This document shows, piece by piece, positions 36,530 to 46,200 of a stretch of 64,000 nucleotides of DNA (the stretch's first letter is position 1; each line of letters starts with the position of its first letter). Under the pieces are notes generated by a model. The model had not been told where the DNA came from. It did no database searches and worked only from the letters and a program-made list of their open reading frames with translations. A program made the translations under genes and the position numbers. Origin of the DNA: Paenibacillus sp. FSL H7-0331 (lineage in GTDB: Bacteria; Bacillota; Bacilli; Paenibacillales; NBRC-103111); contig NZ_MRTH01000039.1 in NCBI RefSeq assembly GCF_001956045.1, forward strand, positions 12,535-76,534, in the 5' to 3' direction.

Positions 36530-37004
36530 ATCCTTTCCAGAGATTTACAAGGTCGTATCCGAAAAATAAAAAGGTACCTTCAGCAGCTGCCCGGATAGAA
36601 ATAAGCAGCATAACGAGGATACCTCCGTTTGTACGGTCAGCAATTTCCTTTATATAATTCGACATAATACCAAGTTAACAGGTATGAATTATCGATATTT
36701 CTTGAGTGTACTTTATCATCAGTCTAGTAAGTTGTCAATCACTTATTCTATGCTTGTCTTTTCCTATACTAGTGCGGTTTTACATAACAAGAGGGCTGAG
36801 CATGTTGGATTGATTCCTATGCCTTGATTAATAATTCACACTTGCTATATCGGAATAATTAGTATGAATATTCACGAGCGTAGATGGGATTTTAAGTGTT
36901 TCGAGTCAATGAATTTCCATTTCATGCTATAATAACAGGAATGAATTGAGGGAATTATCGGTGTGATAACACTCGCTTGATTACAATAAAGGAGAGGATT
37001 TTTC
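36530..37004. other. Divergent intergenic region between the sulfur operon and the metallo-hydrolase
   Basis: Holds the operon promoter (next entry) and a minus-strand leader of about 180 bases with a small hairpin CCGT-ACAA-ACGG (36622-36633). A SAM (S-box) riboswitch core was looked for and not found. The rest is AT-rich with no recognised site. Confidence 0.5.
36710..36738 (-). promoter_or_regulatory. Sigma-A promoter of the sulfur operon
   Basis: On the minus strand TTGACA (36738-36733) and TAAAGT (36715-36710) are separated by exactly 17 bases, about 180 bases before the ATPase start. Confidence 0.7.
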
Positions 37005-37739
37005 TTGAAATTGACGTTTTTGGGAGCAGGAGACATGTTTAGCTTTAAGCAAGGCCATAACAGTGTGCTCTTGGAATTTGATAATACGAATCTTGTCATC
37101 GATTTTCCAGAATCGAATTGTCAGCAGCTTTTCAAGCTAGGCAAAGCGCTGACGGACATTGAGCATGTCTTTATTACTCATTTGCATGAGGATCATATCA
37201 ATGGGCTACAGCTATTAGGAAATTACTTTAGAGTATATGCAAAGCGCAAACCTGTTTTAATATTTGCAGAGGAGCTTTACGAGGAATTATGGCAGACTCT
37301 GCGAGCGGGTATGGAACCTTCGATGACAGGGCCAAAGACCTTGGAGGATTATTTTGATGTAAGAATGGCAGGGAAGGCTTTCACAATCGGCCATACCACA
37401 TTTGAACTCGTACAAACTCATCATGTTCCTGGAATGTCTTCGCATGGAATTGTAGCGGACCCGTATTTTTATTTTACTGGTGATACCTCGTTAGACCGTG
37501 GTTTTCTCACCTCGCTGCCGGATCGGATCCAAACTATTTTTCATGAATGCCATTTGCAAAATGATACGTTGAAGTCCCATACTTCGTTAGCGGAGCTGCT
37601 TTCATTGCCGGAGAACATACGGAAGAAGCTAGTACTGATGCATTATCACGATCTATATGCAGACGATCAAGCCAGATTCGAGCTGGAGCAAAAAACGGGC
37701 TTGCGCATAGCAGGCCCGCAAAGTATATTCACCTTCTAA
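37005..37739 (+). CDS. MBL-fold metallo-hydrolase (RNase Z-like)
   Basis: 244 aa. Metal-binding motif THLHEDHING near residue 58 (HxHxDH), later histidines in THHVPGMSSHG and the aspartate in FTGDTSLD, and HYHDLY near the C terminus. The GAGDMFSFKQGHNSVLLE start resembles RNase Z/arylsulfatase-like hydrolases. Role unknown. Start TTG at 37005 with GGAGAGG upstream. Confidence 0.88.
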   Translation: MKLTFLGAGDMFSFKQGHNSVLLEFDNTNLVIDFPESNCQQLFKLGKALTDIEHVFITHLHEDHINGLQLLGNYFRVYAKRKPVLIFAEELYEELWQTLRAGMEPSMTGPKTLEDYFDVRMAGKAFTIGHTTFELVQTHHVPGMSSHGIVADPYFYFTGDTSLDRGFLTSLPDRIQTIFHECHLQNDTLKSHTSLAELLSLPENIRKKLVLMHYHDLYADDQARFELEQKTGLRIAGPQSIFTF

Positions 37740-37762
37740 AGCCGCTAAATTGCGGTTTTTTT
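37738..37762. terminator. Terminator between MBL hydrolase and DedA genes
   Basis: CCGC (37742-37745), loop TAAATT, GCGG (37752-37755), then seven T. A-run on the left lets it work for the convergent DedA gene as well. Confidence 0.75.
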
Positions 37763-37803
37763 CATTGTGCAAATCGGTAAGCTCTACATGATTTCTACAT
37801 AAA

Positions 37804-38412
37804 TTACTCAGGCTTTTGTCGTGGTTTTTTTATATAAAGAAAATATATTAAAATAACAACGATAATAATGAAAATAACGGATGGAAGATAGGTACGATAC
37901 GCAAAAATATAATTTCTAACGATGTGCCATTTATCACTGAACCCTCGTCCAATGAAAATAAAAAATGCACACCATATGAGTGCACCCAGATAGGAGAAAA
38001 GTGCAAATTTCCGAAAATTCATGTTCGAAGTGCCTGCTGTTATAGCTATAATATGACGAAGACCGGGCACGAAATATCCAAATATTAATAATATACTTCC
38101 GTACTTATTGATTTTTTGCTGGGTTCGTTCAATGCGATCAGCAGTAATATGTACTCTGCGTCCATATTTGATTAACAAGGGAAGGCCTAGTTTTTGTCCA
38201 ATTATATAGCTAAGTGTAATTCCTGTTATAGACCCTAAGAAGGCGCTGCCTAATGCAAATATTAAAATTAGTGTTCCTTGTGATACTTTGTTTCCAATGA
38301 AGGTCAGTAATAATTCATCAGGTATAGGTATTCCGACAACCCCAAGCGCTAACGCTAAAAATATGCCGATATAGCCATATTGAGAAAGCAGTAAATCTAA
38401 ATGTCTCTCCAT
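37804..38412 (-). CDS. DedA-family membrane protein
   Basis: 202 aa. Family marks: LGVVGIPIPDELLLTFIG, KYGSILLIFGYFVPGLRHIIAITAG and a C-terminal membrane helix with a basic tail (IKKPRQKPE). The start at 38412 has GAGGAGGA five bases upstream; the longer frame from 38472 does not. Monocistronic and divergent from the AraC sensor gene. Confidence 0.9.
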   Translation of the reverse strand: MERHLDLLLSQYGYIGIFLALALGVVGIPIPDELLLTFIGNKVSQGTLILIFALGSAFLGSITGITLSYIIGQKLGLPLLIKYGRRVHITADRIERTQQKINKYGSILLIFGYFVPGLRHIIAITAGTSNMNFRKFALFSYLGALIWCAFFIFIGRGFSDKWHIVRNYIFAYRTYLPSVIFIIIVVILIYFLYIKKPRQKPE

Positions 38413-38542
38413 AAGACTCCTCCTCAGAGACAATAATATACTATTATTACCCAATCCATTATTTTGTAACAATACATTCTATAGGTTTATTGTTGATTAT
38501 AACCGTATCCTATTCTCCCTATATAGTAAACCCTTATATCAT

Positions 38543-38589
38543 AAACAACCTACTTTGCAAATATGGCTTATTTGCAAAGTAGGTTGTTT
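38543..38589. repeat. Perfect 20-bp inverted repeat overlapping the promoter of the AraC sensor gene
   Basis: Arms 38543-38562 (AAACAACCTACTTTGCAAAT) and 38570-38589 are exact reverse complements with a seven-base spacer. The right arm contains the -35 (TTGCAA, 38572-38577) of the next promoter, so a bound protein would block it. In RNA the repeat would be a stable hairpin, but transcription should start after it. Confidence 0.8.
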
Positions 38590-38599
38590 CGTTTATACT
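38572..38599 (+). promoter_or_regulatory. Promoter of the AraC sensor gene
   Basis: TTGCAA (38572-38577), 16-base spacer, TATACT (38594-38599), 37 bases before the TTG start. The -35 lies in the right arm of the 20-bp inverted repeat. Confidence 0.6.
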
Positions 38600-38635
38600 G
38601 TGGATGCTTACATGCATAAATGAGAGGTGTCAGAT

Positions 38636-40951
38636 TTGAAACGTTTATCACGTATCCGTATAACGCTTTGGCATAAGTATTTGCTATCCTACCTACTGGT
38701 TTTTGCGACACCTTTTGTGATACTTGGTTTTTTTATATATACAAATGCGGTCAAGACTGTCCAGAATGAAGTTGAGATGTCTAATCATTATAAGCTGAAT
38801 CAAGTCCGTGCTTTATTGGATCAACAAATCCTCGGCATGAACCAGTTAGCGGCTAGAATGGCTAACGATTACCGGCTCTCTCCTTATATGGCCAAGGTCA
38901 ATGACTATTATGCCTCCGAAACGGTTAAGGAGATCGCCAAGTATAAGGCTAACAGCGCAATTCTCGAAGAGCTTTTTTTGTTTTTTCGCGGAGATGACCA
39001 TATTTATTCGACTGAAGGCGTCGTTTCCTTGGATGTCTTAACTAAAAAGACGTATCGCTTTTCGGATCAGAACAGTCGCATCTTCCAGCAGGAGCTGAAC
39101 TCAGTTAAGCAAATTACGCTTAAACCTGCGGTTCCTGTTGCATTGCAAGGAGATAGGGAGAAGCGGTTATTAACTTACTTATTTCCGGTTCTGCCCAACA
39201 GCAGCAACCCGTATGCAACCGTATTATTCCTGATTGACGAATCCGTGCTGACCAATACGATGAAGGATATGCTGGGCAACTTTCAGGGAGATGTGTATCT
39301 CTTAAACGAAAAGGGCGATGTATTGGCTGCTGAACGAACACTGGATTCATTGGATATGATAGAAATCCGGAATTTGTTAGCATCTTCCAAGGTATCGACC
39401 ATTAATGAGATCGGTTCCTCCCGTTATTCGATCATGAGTGAAAAGTCGGAAATTACCGGCTGGAGCTATGTGATCGTGATGCCAACGGACCAGTTCTGGC
39501 AGCGTGTCATTCAATACAAGATGGTAGTCAGGATTCTGCTGCTAACGGTCCTTCTTGTTGGCCTTGCTATAGCCGTGTTTCTCTCTTTCAAGCAATTTGG
39601 TCCCATTCGTTCATTAGCTGAGCATTTGAGTCTTAGGCGGAACAACGAGGAGAGCCAATATGCGGTAGAACGCAAACCAAATGAATTGGATTGGATTCGC
39701 AGTACAGTCGATGACATATTCGATTATGCCAAAAGATTGGAATTCGACCTAGAGCACCAAAGACCCTTAGTACAGGAGCAAGCTCTTTTTAGGTTGCTGA
39801 AAGGCAGTGGATTAGAGCTAAATGCTGATGGCGATCCCTTATATGATAGGCACCTTCGGGAGCTTCAAGGGGAATATTACTTTATAATCGCCATTTCCTT
39901 GAAGGAAGGTATTTCGGACTCCGTGCTTGACGATATGAAAAACCGCGAAGCTGTCTTACAAATGCTGCATCGAGTCCACTTTGATGGGGGCAGGGGGTTC
40001 GGTCTTGAGCTTATGGAGGAACAGGTTGTCGCCCTGGTTGTATCGGTAGAGGATGTCTCCCAACAAACAAGGGCATTCCGTGAACAAACCGCTGAACTTG
40101 TACAACAATGGCTTTCAGAGCAATTTGAATTAAGCCCCCTCATCGGGGTAGGTACGGCTTGCAGGGAACTGTCCCTGCTAAATCGTTCATTGATCGAAGG
40201 TTTGGCTATGCTGGAGTATCGCTTGCAATCACACAATGGACGTATTTTGTTTTTTGAAGATATTTCGCAGATTCAAGATCAGACGAATAGTTACTCTCTG
40301 GGAGAGCAGGTCAAATTTAACCAGAGTTTGAAGCTAGGGGACCGCACCGTTTGTCTGGAAACCCTTGAAGGACTGCTGGATAGTATTGCTTCAACGGAGC
40401 AATCCATTCTACTGCTGCGCTGCGTCTGCTTCGACATGGTTAATACGGTGCTTAAACAGATGCGAACGATGCAAATTGGTTTTGACTGGCCGGAAACACG
40501 ACTCATGATGGAGTTTCAGACGCTGGATGATTTGCGCAAGCGAATCAAAGCAGTTGTGATTCGTATATGCGACTATGTAGAAGTCCAGAAGGATCATAAG
40601 CAAGCCGATTTATGCGAGAGGATTGTCGGAGAAATCACTCTGAATTATAGATCCAGCCAGTTAAGCCTGGACATGCTTTCCCAGAAATTCGGGCTTTCTG
40701 CTTCTTATATAAGCCGATTTGTGAGAGAGCAGACCGGAACCACTTTTACCGAATATGTTTTGCGCCTTCGTGTGGAAGCAGTCAAGCAGGCGATCGTGAG
40801 CTCTGATAAGCCTATTAAAGAAATTATTCTGGAAACCGGCTACCAGGATATGTCTAACTTCATTAAGAAGTTCAAAAAAATGGAGGGCATTACCCCCGGC
40901 GAGTATCGCAAAGCTTATAGTAAGATGGACACACCCTCTATTAATGATTAG
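38636..40951 (+). CDS. Membrane-anchored AraC-family transcriptional regulator with Cache-like sensor
   Basis: 771 aa. First helix about residues 15-37 (YLLSYLLVFATPFVILGFFI), extracytoplasmic Cache-like domain to about 290, second helix about 297-318, a HAMP-like stretch, then a long linker and a C-terminal double helix-turn-helix (SLDMLSQKFGLSASYISRFVREQTG...ETGYQDMSNFIKKFKKMEG). This architecture is typical of Paenibacillus regulators placed beside LplABC sugar importers, which sense sugars outside and bind DNA inside. The TTG at 38636 is preferred because GAGAGGTG precedes it; the GTG at 38627 lies within that site. Probably activates the importer genes 41121-44674. Confidence 0.9.
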   Translation: MKRLSRIRITLWHKYLLSYLLVFATPFVILGFFIYTNAVKTVQNEVEMSNHYKLNQVRALLDQQILGMNQLAARMANDYRLSPYMAKVNDYYASETVKEIAKYKANSAILEELFLFFRGDDHIYSTEGVVSLDVLTKKTYRFSDQNSRIFQQELNSVKQITLKPAVPVALQGDREKRLLTYLFPVLPNSSNPYATVLFLIDESVLTNTMKDMLGNFQGDVYLLNEKGDVLAAERTLDSLDMIEIRNLLASSKVSTINEIGSSRYSIMSEKSEITGWSYVIVMPTDQFWQRVIQYKMVVRILLLTVLLVGLAIAVFLSFKQFGPIRSLAEHLSLRRNNEESQYAVERKPNELDWIRSTVDDIFDYAKRLEFDLEHQRPLVQEQALFRLLKGSGLELNADGDPLYDRHLRELQGEYYFIIAISLKEGISDSVLDDMKNREAVLQMLHRVHFDGGRGFGLELMEEQVVALVVSVEDVSQQTRAFREQTAELVQQWLSEQFELSPLIGVGTACRELSLLNRSLIEGLAMLEYRLQSHNGRILFFEDISQIQDQTNSYSLGEQVKFNQSLKLGDRTVCLETLEGLLDSIASTEQSILLLRCVCFDMVNTVLKQMRTMQIGFDWPETRLMMEFQTLDDLRKRIKAVVIRICDYVEVQKDHKQADLCERIVGEITLNYRSSQLSLDMLSQKFGLSASYISRFVREQTGTTFTEYVLRLRVEAVKQAIVSSDKPIKEIILETGYQDMSNFIKKFKKMEGITPGEYRKAYSKMDTPSIND

Positions 40952-40959
40952 GCTGTAAC

Positions 40960-41011
40960 GCCTGCTTCGCATTGGAACCCGTAATCCAAAATTGCGGAGT
41001 AGGCGATTTTT
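40960..41011 (+). terminator. Terminator after the AraC sensor gene
   Basis: GCCTGCTTCGCA (40960-40971) and TGCGGAGTAGGC (40993-41004) match at 10 of 12 positions, with an inner ATTGGA/TCCAA stem, followed by GATTTTT. It separates the regulator from the importer genes. Confidence 0.65.
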
Positions 41012-41120
41012 GTTGTAGGAAATTCGCCGATTCCGATTTAATCTGCTTATTTACACCGAAGCGGATGACCTCCTATAGTTGGGCTTAGAACGAGAGTCCA
41101 TATGAAAGGGAGAAGTCTTA

Positions 41121-42068
41121 ATGACAAGCAACAAATTCGTTACCGGATTGAACGGAAACGTAATCAGTCCAAATTTCATTCGAAGAAAAATAAGTAAAAA
41201 CTGGCAATTATATCTTTTTCTATTACCTGCTTTTATTTATTTTTTGGTTTTCCATTACATTCCTATATATGGAGTGCAAATTGCTTTCAAGAACTATATA
41301 GCCAGTAAAGGGATATGGGGAAGTCCGTGGATTGGCTTCGACCATTTCGATCGTTTTTTTCGCTCCTACTATTTTTGGCAGCTTGTTGGCAATACGGTAT
41401 TGATCAATTTATATCAGTTAGTGCTGTTTCCTGTTTCCATTATTGTCGCTTTATCGATCCATGAGCTGAAGCATGCTGCCTTTAAACGCTTTGTGCAGCT
41501 CGTAACCTATACACCGCATTTTATTTCGGTTGTTGTGATATCTGGTATGATTTTATCATTCTTAAGTCCAACAACGGGAATCGTCAATGTGTTTGTTCGT
41601 GCTTTTGGTGGTGAATCTATTGCATTTTTGACGGAGCCGGGGTGGTTCAAAAGTGTTTTTGTGCTTTCGGGGGAATGGCAGAATCTCGGCTGGGGAGCCA
41701 TTATTTACTTAGCTGCACTTTCAGGCATTAACCCCGAACTGCATGAAGCCGCCCAGATCGATGGTGCTACTCGGGTTCAACGCATTTTTGCCATCAATAT
41801 ACCCGGAATTATGCCAACGATTATTATCTTGTTCATTTTAAATTTGGGCAGCTTTATGAACGTAGGCTTTGAGAAAATTTATTTGTTGCAAAATCCACTA
41901 AATATGAATGCCTCAGATGTTATTCAAACCCATGTCTACCGTAATGGCCTGCTGCAAGCCCAGTACAGTTATACTGCGGCGATCGGTTTGTTCAATAATG
42001 TGATTAATTTTAGCGTCTTGCTCCTATTCAACCAACTAGCTAGAAGGAGCGGAAACAGCTTATGGTAG
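41121..42068 (+). CDS. Sugar ABC transporter permease, LplB type
   Basis: 315-aa permease of the carbohydrate-uptake (CUT1) class, six helices. Coupling EAA motif is EAAQIDGATRVQRIFAINIP. The N-terminal NWQLYLFLLPAFIYFLVFHYIPIYGVQIAFKNY block is characteristic of LplB-like proteins. AAGGGAG precedes the ATG. Works with the LplC-type permease and lipoprotein downstream. The ATPase (MsmX-like, shared) is not encoded here, as usual for this class. Confidence 0.93.
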   Translation: MTSNKFVTGLNGNVISPNFIRRKISKNWQLYLFLLPAFIYFLVFHYIPIYGVQIAFKNYIASKGIWGSPWIGFDHFDRFFRSYYFWQLVGNTVLINLYQLVLFPVSIIVALSIHELKHAAFKRFVQLVTYTPHFISVVVISGMILSFLSPTTGIVNVFVRAFGGESIAFLTEPGWFKSVFVLSGEWQNLGWGAIIYLAALSGINPELHEAAQIDGATRVQRIFAINIPGIMPTIIILFILNLGSFMNVGFEKIYLLQNPLNMNASDVIQTHVYRNGLLQAQYSYTAAIGLFNNVINFSVLLLFNQLARRSGNSLW

Positions 42069-42135
42069 TACGAAGCCACAAGGGCCATTTTCAAATTAAG
42101 ATGTCTGTATTAATGAACAGGGAGGGCATGGAATT

Positions 42136-43032
42136 ATGTTAAGGCAATCTAGCGGCGACCGGTTATTTCAGGCAGCGAATACCACGTTCCTCCTTCTACT
42201 TGTCGCTCTCATCTTGTATCCACTTCTGTATATAGTTAGCGCTTCGGTAAGTGACCCTACCTATGTGAACTCGGGACAAATGTGGCTTTTCCCCAAAGGC
42301 TTTACCTTGGAGGGGTACAATCGCGTGTTCCGTAATGCGGATATTTGGACTGGCTATATGAATTCGATTGTGTATACGGTTGGCGGAGTTGCACTCAATT
42401 TAGCGGTGACACTTCCCTGCGCCTACGCCTTGTCCCGAAGAAATCTGGCAGGACGCCAGGCATTTACATTGTTTGTTGTATTCACGATGTTTTTTAGCGG
42501 AGGCTTGATCCCGACTTATTTGCTGGTAAAGTCCTTAGGGCTTGTGAATACATATGGGGCGCTTATACTGCCAAGTGCAGCAAGTGCGATTAATATCATA
42601 GTGTCGCGAACTTTTTTCCAGGGGAATGTTCCTCAGGAAATGGAGGAAGCAGCCGCAATGGATGGTTGTTCTGATTTTCGCTTGTTCATGCAAATCATTC
42701 TCCCCTTATCCAAGGCGCTAATCGCGGTAATGGCTTTATTCTATGGAGTCGGCCATTGGAACCAATATTTTAATGCACTTATTTATTTGTCCAATCGGGA
42801 ACTGTACCCCTTGCAGCTATTTCTGCGGGAAATATTGGTTCAGCAGGAAATATCGGCTCAAATGCTGACAACTGGCAGCGATCTGGAAATGGATATGTCG
42901 GAGCAGACCCGAATATCCGAATTGATCAAATATGCAGTCATGATTATTGCGGCACTCCCTTTATTGATTGTGTTTCCTTTTGTCCAAAAACATTTCGTGC
43001 AGGGTGTGATGATCGGCTCATTGAAGCAATGA
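42136..43032 (+). CDS. Sugar ABC transporter permease, LplC/YtcP type
   Basis: 298-aa partner permease. Characteristic ASVSDPTYVNSGQMWLFPKG near residue 37 and coupling segment EEAAAMDGCSDFRLFMQIILP. GGGAGG lies about ten bases before the ATG. Forms the heterodimeric channel with the LplB-type subunit. Confidence 0.93.
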   Translation: MLRQSSGDRLFQAANTTFLLLLVALILYPLLYIVSASVSDPTYVNSGQMWLFPKGFTLEGYNRVFRNADIWTGYMNSIVYTVGGVALNLAVTLPCAYALSRRNLAGRQAFTLFVVFTMFFSGGLIPTYLLVKSLGLVNTYGALILPSAASAINIIVSRTFFQGNVPQEMEEAAAMDGCSDFRLFMQIILPLSKALIAVMALFYGVGHWNQYFNALIYLSNRELYPLQLFLREILVQQEISAQMLTTGSDLEMDMSEQTRISELIKYAVMIIAALPLLIVFPFVQKHFVQGVMIGSLKQ

Positions 43033-43072
43033 CGGTTGGAGATTTTGTTAATACAAATGGGAGGTATTTAGA

Positions 43073-44674
43073 ATGTTCAATAAAACCATAATCGGTACGA
43101 TGAGTGTTATCCTTGCAGGTTTGTCCCTTGCAGGTTGTACAAACTCGGAGGAGAAGCAGCCCAAGCCGTCTGACAAGGGGGCTGCAGCTAACTTTAATTC
43201 CACAGGGCTTCCGGTTGTACCTACCCCTATTACACTCAAAATGATGGGGCCTGATGATATGCAGCGTTCGTGGAAGGACCTTTACTTTTTCAAAGGTATG
43301 GAAGAAAAAACGAATGTGAAATTCGAATTTACGACGATTCCCAGCTCCTCTTATAAGGAACGTAAAAATCTGGCATTTGCCAGCAATGAGCTTCCTGATG
43401 TATTTTTCTTGGGAGGATTGGATGCCAATGATGAAATGAATTATGGAACTCAGGGCCTGTTGATACCTTTGGATGAATTAATCGAGAAATATGCGCCCAC
43501 TATTAGAGAGATATTAAAGAACAATCCTGAAATCAAAAGGTCAATTACAACACCGGACGGGCATATTTATGCACTGCCGCAAGTCGCAGATCATCCGAGA
43601 GATCGTTTCTATCGCTTGTTCATTAATGGTGAATGGCTGAAAAACCTCAATATTACAAAGCTTCCGACCACTACAGGGGAATTGTATCAACTGCTGAAGG
43701 ACTTCAAAGAAAAGGACCCTAACGGAAACGGCCAGGCTGATGAAATACCTTTAACAGGATCCAATAAGCTTACTTATTTGCGTCCCATTCTGCTATCCTA
43801 TTTTGGACATTTATCTGACATGGTTGAGGTATCCGGCGATAAAGCCCGATTCGTACCTACACAACCGGGATACAAAAACTATCTGGCCTTTATGCAGAAG
43901 CTATATCGGGAGAAATTACTCGATAATGAAATTTTCTCGCAAAGTTATCCGCAAATGATAGCAAAAGGTGAGAGCGGAAAGTATGGAGTGATGGGAAACA
44001 GTCTGCCTATTTTCGGAGGGAAGGACAAGCAGATCGCACCGGCAAATATTCTGGACAATCCGCAGATGCCGCCATTGATAAGTGAAGGGCTGTCAAAGCC
44101 GATCGTTCCTGAAAAAGATGTAATTCGCCGGGGTAACTTTGCAATTACCAATGTCAACAAGCATCCTGAAGCTACAATACGCTGGTTGGATTATTTGTAT
44201 AGCGAGGACGGTTACAAGCTGGCACAGTATGGAATAGAGGGGCAGAGCTACAAGTGGTCAAATACTGACCCCAAATATATCGAATATATAGTACCTCAAG
44301 GGATGCTGGAGAACGATTTCAAGAACAATAAGGTTTCAAATCTGGGGTATGGTTACGCGAATGAAGCGTTGGAACGCAAATTTCTGAAGCCGGATTGGTT
44401 AGGTTTTGTATTGAATGACCAGGTTAAGCCCTATCTTCCTTATGCCCAGAAAGCATTCCCACTTACTTATTTCAAGAGTGAGGAGGCACAGCGAGTTAAT
44501 GCAATCAGTGTAGACGTTCGCACATTTGTGGAGCAGATGGAGGCGAAAATTATCGTCGGCCAAGAGCCAGTAGAGAAATGGGACGAATATGTGAGTACAA
44601 TGAATAAGATGGGCATTGATGAGCTTGTCAAAATTAATCAAACTGCTTATGATCGTTGGAAAAGCGCAAAATAA
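43073..44674 (+). CDS. Sugar/oligosaccharide-binding lipoprotein of the LplA type
   Basis: 533-aa extracellular solute-binding protein. Signal peptide with lipobox LAGC near residue 22, then the binding domain starting ITLKMMGPDDMQRSW. Large size (over 500 aa) is typical of LplA-like proteins that bind complex saccharides such as uronate or pectin fragments; no hydrolase gene next to it identifies the sugar. GGGAGG precedes the ATG. Confidence 0.92.
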   Translation: MFNKTIIGTMSVILAGLSLAGCTNSEEKQPKPSDKGAAANFNSTGLPVVPTPITLKMMGPDDMQRSWKDLYFFKGMEEKTNVKFEFTTIPSSSYKERKNLAFASNELPDVFFLGGLDANDEMNYGTQGLLIPLDELIEKYAPTIREILKNNPEIKRSITTPDGHIYALPQVADHPRDRFYRLFINGEWLKNLNITKLPTTTGELYQLLKDFKEKDPNGNGQADEIPLTGSNKLTYLRPILLSYFGHLSDMVEVSGDKARFVPTQPGYKNYLAFMQKLYREKLLDNEIFSQSYPQMIAKGESGKYGVMGNSLPIFGGKDKQIAPANILDNPQMPPLISEGLSKPIVPEKDVIRRGNFAITNVNKHPEATIRWLDYLYSEDGYKLAQYGIEGQSYKWSNTDPKYIEYIVPQGMLENDFKNNKVSNLGYGYANEALERKFLKPDWLGFVLNDQVKPYLPYAQKAFPLTYFKSEEAQRVNAISVDVRTFVEQMEAKIIVGQEPVEKWDEYVSTMNKMGIDELVKINQTAYDRWKSAK

Positions 44675-44685
44675 AGAATAAAAAA

Positions 44686-44716
44686 GGGGCAGAGACGCTT
44701 ATACGCTCTGCCTTCT
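44686..44716 (+). terminator. Hairpin between the sugar-binding lipoprotein and the FAD oxidoreductase
   Basis: GGCAGAG (44688-44694) pairs with CTCTGCC (44706-44712), extended by ACG/CGT-like pairs in the loop, followed by TTCTT. A moderate terminator that may reduce read-through into the oxidoreductase. Confidence 0.55.
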
Positions 44717-44755
44717 TCAGCACGAACATAAAATGAGTAGGAAGAGGTGTAATAT

Positions 44756-46009
44756 ATGGGTGCTTACGATGTAATTGTAGTAGGCGGTGGTTCCGCAGGA
44801 TGCATAGCTGCCATTCAAGCAGCACGGGCAGGCGCAAAAACTGCATTGGTGGAGAAGAACGGTATTCTTGGAGGAACGATAACCGTGGGAGCTGTCAATT
44901 TCCCAGGCTTATTCCATGCATGGGGACAACAGATCATTGATGGAATTGGATGGGAGGTAATTATGGAGACTGTTCGCTTGGGCGGTGCCATATTGCCGGA
45001 TTTCTCGACCATACCCGAGAAGCATTGGCATCAACAAATTAGAGTCAACCGTTTTGTGTACGCTGCGGTATTGGATGAGTTCTGCTTGCAGGCCGGTGTT
45101 GAGCTAAGATTGCATGAAATACCCGTTTCTATTGCCGAGCAGGACAACAAGCTTCTTGTTTCGGTTGCAGGTAAAGGGGGCATGCAAGTACTTCAAGCTC
45201 GCAAGGTCATCGATGCTACAGGCGATGCCGATTTGTGCGGAATGCTGGGATATGCCCGAGAGAAAAGCGAGAAACTTCAGCCAGGAACGTTGATCAACGA
45301 AATCGATGGATACGAGTTTTCGTGCATCAACCCTGACGAGCTACAGTGTGTATACGATGAAGCATTAGCTGAAGGCAGCATCAGGGTTACCGACCACCCT
45401 GCAAGCAGTCCTCCCTTTTATAACGATCTGCGATCTGGGGTAATTAGTATGCATATTCCAGGGATTGATGGTTCCAGCTCGCAATCCAAGACGGAAGCAG
45501 AGATTAAGGCAAGACAGACACTCTTGCGGATTTACCGTTTCCTGCGACGGGTACCTGGCTGTGAGCAGCTGTCAGTTCGTTATGCTGCGAACGAGTGCGG
45601 CATCAGGGAGACTTGGAGAATCATTGGTGAAGCCAGGATCGACGAGGCTTCTTACGTCTCCGGGTTTCATTGGCCGGATGCAATTTGCTATAGCTTTTAT
45701 CCAATAGATCTGCACCATCCAAGTGATAATACAGTTATAAAGCATTATTTGGATAAGGGAGTCGTCGCAACAATTCCCTATAGGGCGTTGATACCGATTA
45801 ACAGCGACCATTTGCTAGTGGCTGGACGTTGTATTTCCGGGGACCAGATGGCCAATTCGGCTTATAGGGTTCAAGCTACTTGCATGGCTACCGGACAATG
45901 TGCCGGGGCCGCCGCAGCAATAGCTGCCAAATTGGACGTGTCTCTAAGGGAGGTGCCCTTGGCAGCATTAAAAGCTATGCTTCTCGAACATAGTGCTATT
46001 GTACCGTAA
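44756..46009 (+). CDS. FAD-dependent oxidoreductase (FAD_oxidored family)
   Basis: 417 aa. FAD-binding loop VIVVGGGSAGCIAAIQAARAG at the N terminus, then EKNGILGG; a later ATGDAD and C-terminal LLVAGRCISGDQMANSAYRVQ match the family that includes uncharacterised flavoproteins in carbohydrate operons. Reaction unknown; oxidation of a sugar or sugar acid is a plausible guess from the importer upstream. GAAGAGG precedes the ATG. Confidence 0.85.
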   Translation: MGAYDVIVVGGGSAGCIAAIQAARAGAKTALVEKNGILGGTITVGAVNFPGLFHAWGQQIIDGIGWEVIMETVRLGGAILPDFSTIPEKHWHQQIRVNRFVYAAVLDEFCLQAGVELRLHEIPVSIAEQDNKLLVSVAGKGGMQVLQARKVIDATGDADLCGMLGYAREKSEKLQPGTLINEIDGYEFSCINPDELQCVYDEALAEGSIRVTDHPASSPPFYNDLRSGVISMHIPGIDGSSSQSKTEAEIKARQTLLRIYRFLRRVPGCEQLSVRYAANECGIRETWRIIGEARIDEASYVSGFHWPDAICYSFYPIDLHHPSDNTVIKHYLDKGVVATIPYRALIPINSDHLLVAGRCISGDQMANSAYRVQATCMATGQCAGAAAAIAAKLDVSLREVPLAALKAMLLEHSAIVP

Positions 46010-46149
46010 TAGCTTCTTGGAATTGGACCCGGAAACGGAACAACACGGTGAACCCAACCATATTGACAGATTTCATCCTCAGTGATAGTATCTAGCCAAA
46101 AGGAAGTAAGCGCATCCACCTCCAAATTGATATTCACATTATTAGTAAT

Positions 46150-46176
46150 AACTCTTCTCCTTGAAGAGTTTTTTAA
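46150..46176 (+). terminator. Terminator after the FAD oxidoreductase
   Basis: AACTCTTC (46150-46157), loop TCCTT, GAAGAGTT (46163-46170), then T-run. The MATE gene begins 25 bases further on, so the hairpin lies inside its promoter or leader. Confidence 0.8.
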
Positions 46177-46200
46177 ATATAAAAAAAAGAATGTGACGAT

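Noticed and set aside
36423..36665. 80-codon minus-strand frame (MSNYIKEIADRTNGG) at the head of the sulfur operon, with GGAGG before an internal ATG
   Set aside because: It overlaps the well-supported SsuB gene out of frame for over 100 bases and has no recognisable similarity. A short leader peptide cannot be excluded, but no Cys or Met run suggests sulfur sensing.
36530..36760. Possible SAM (S-box) riboswitch ahead of the sulfur operon
   Set aside because: The conserved S-box core segments are absent from the leader on the minus strand.
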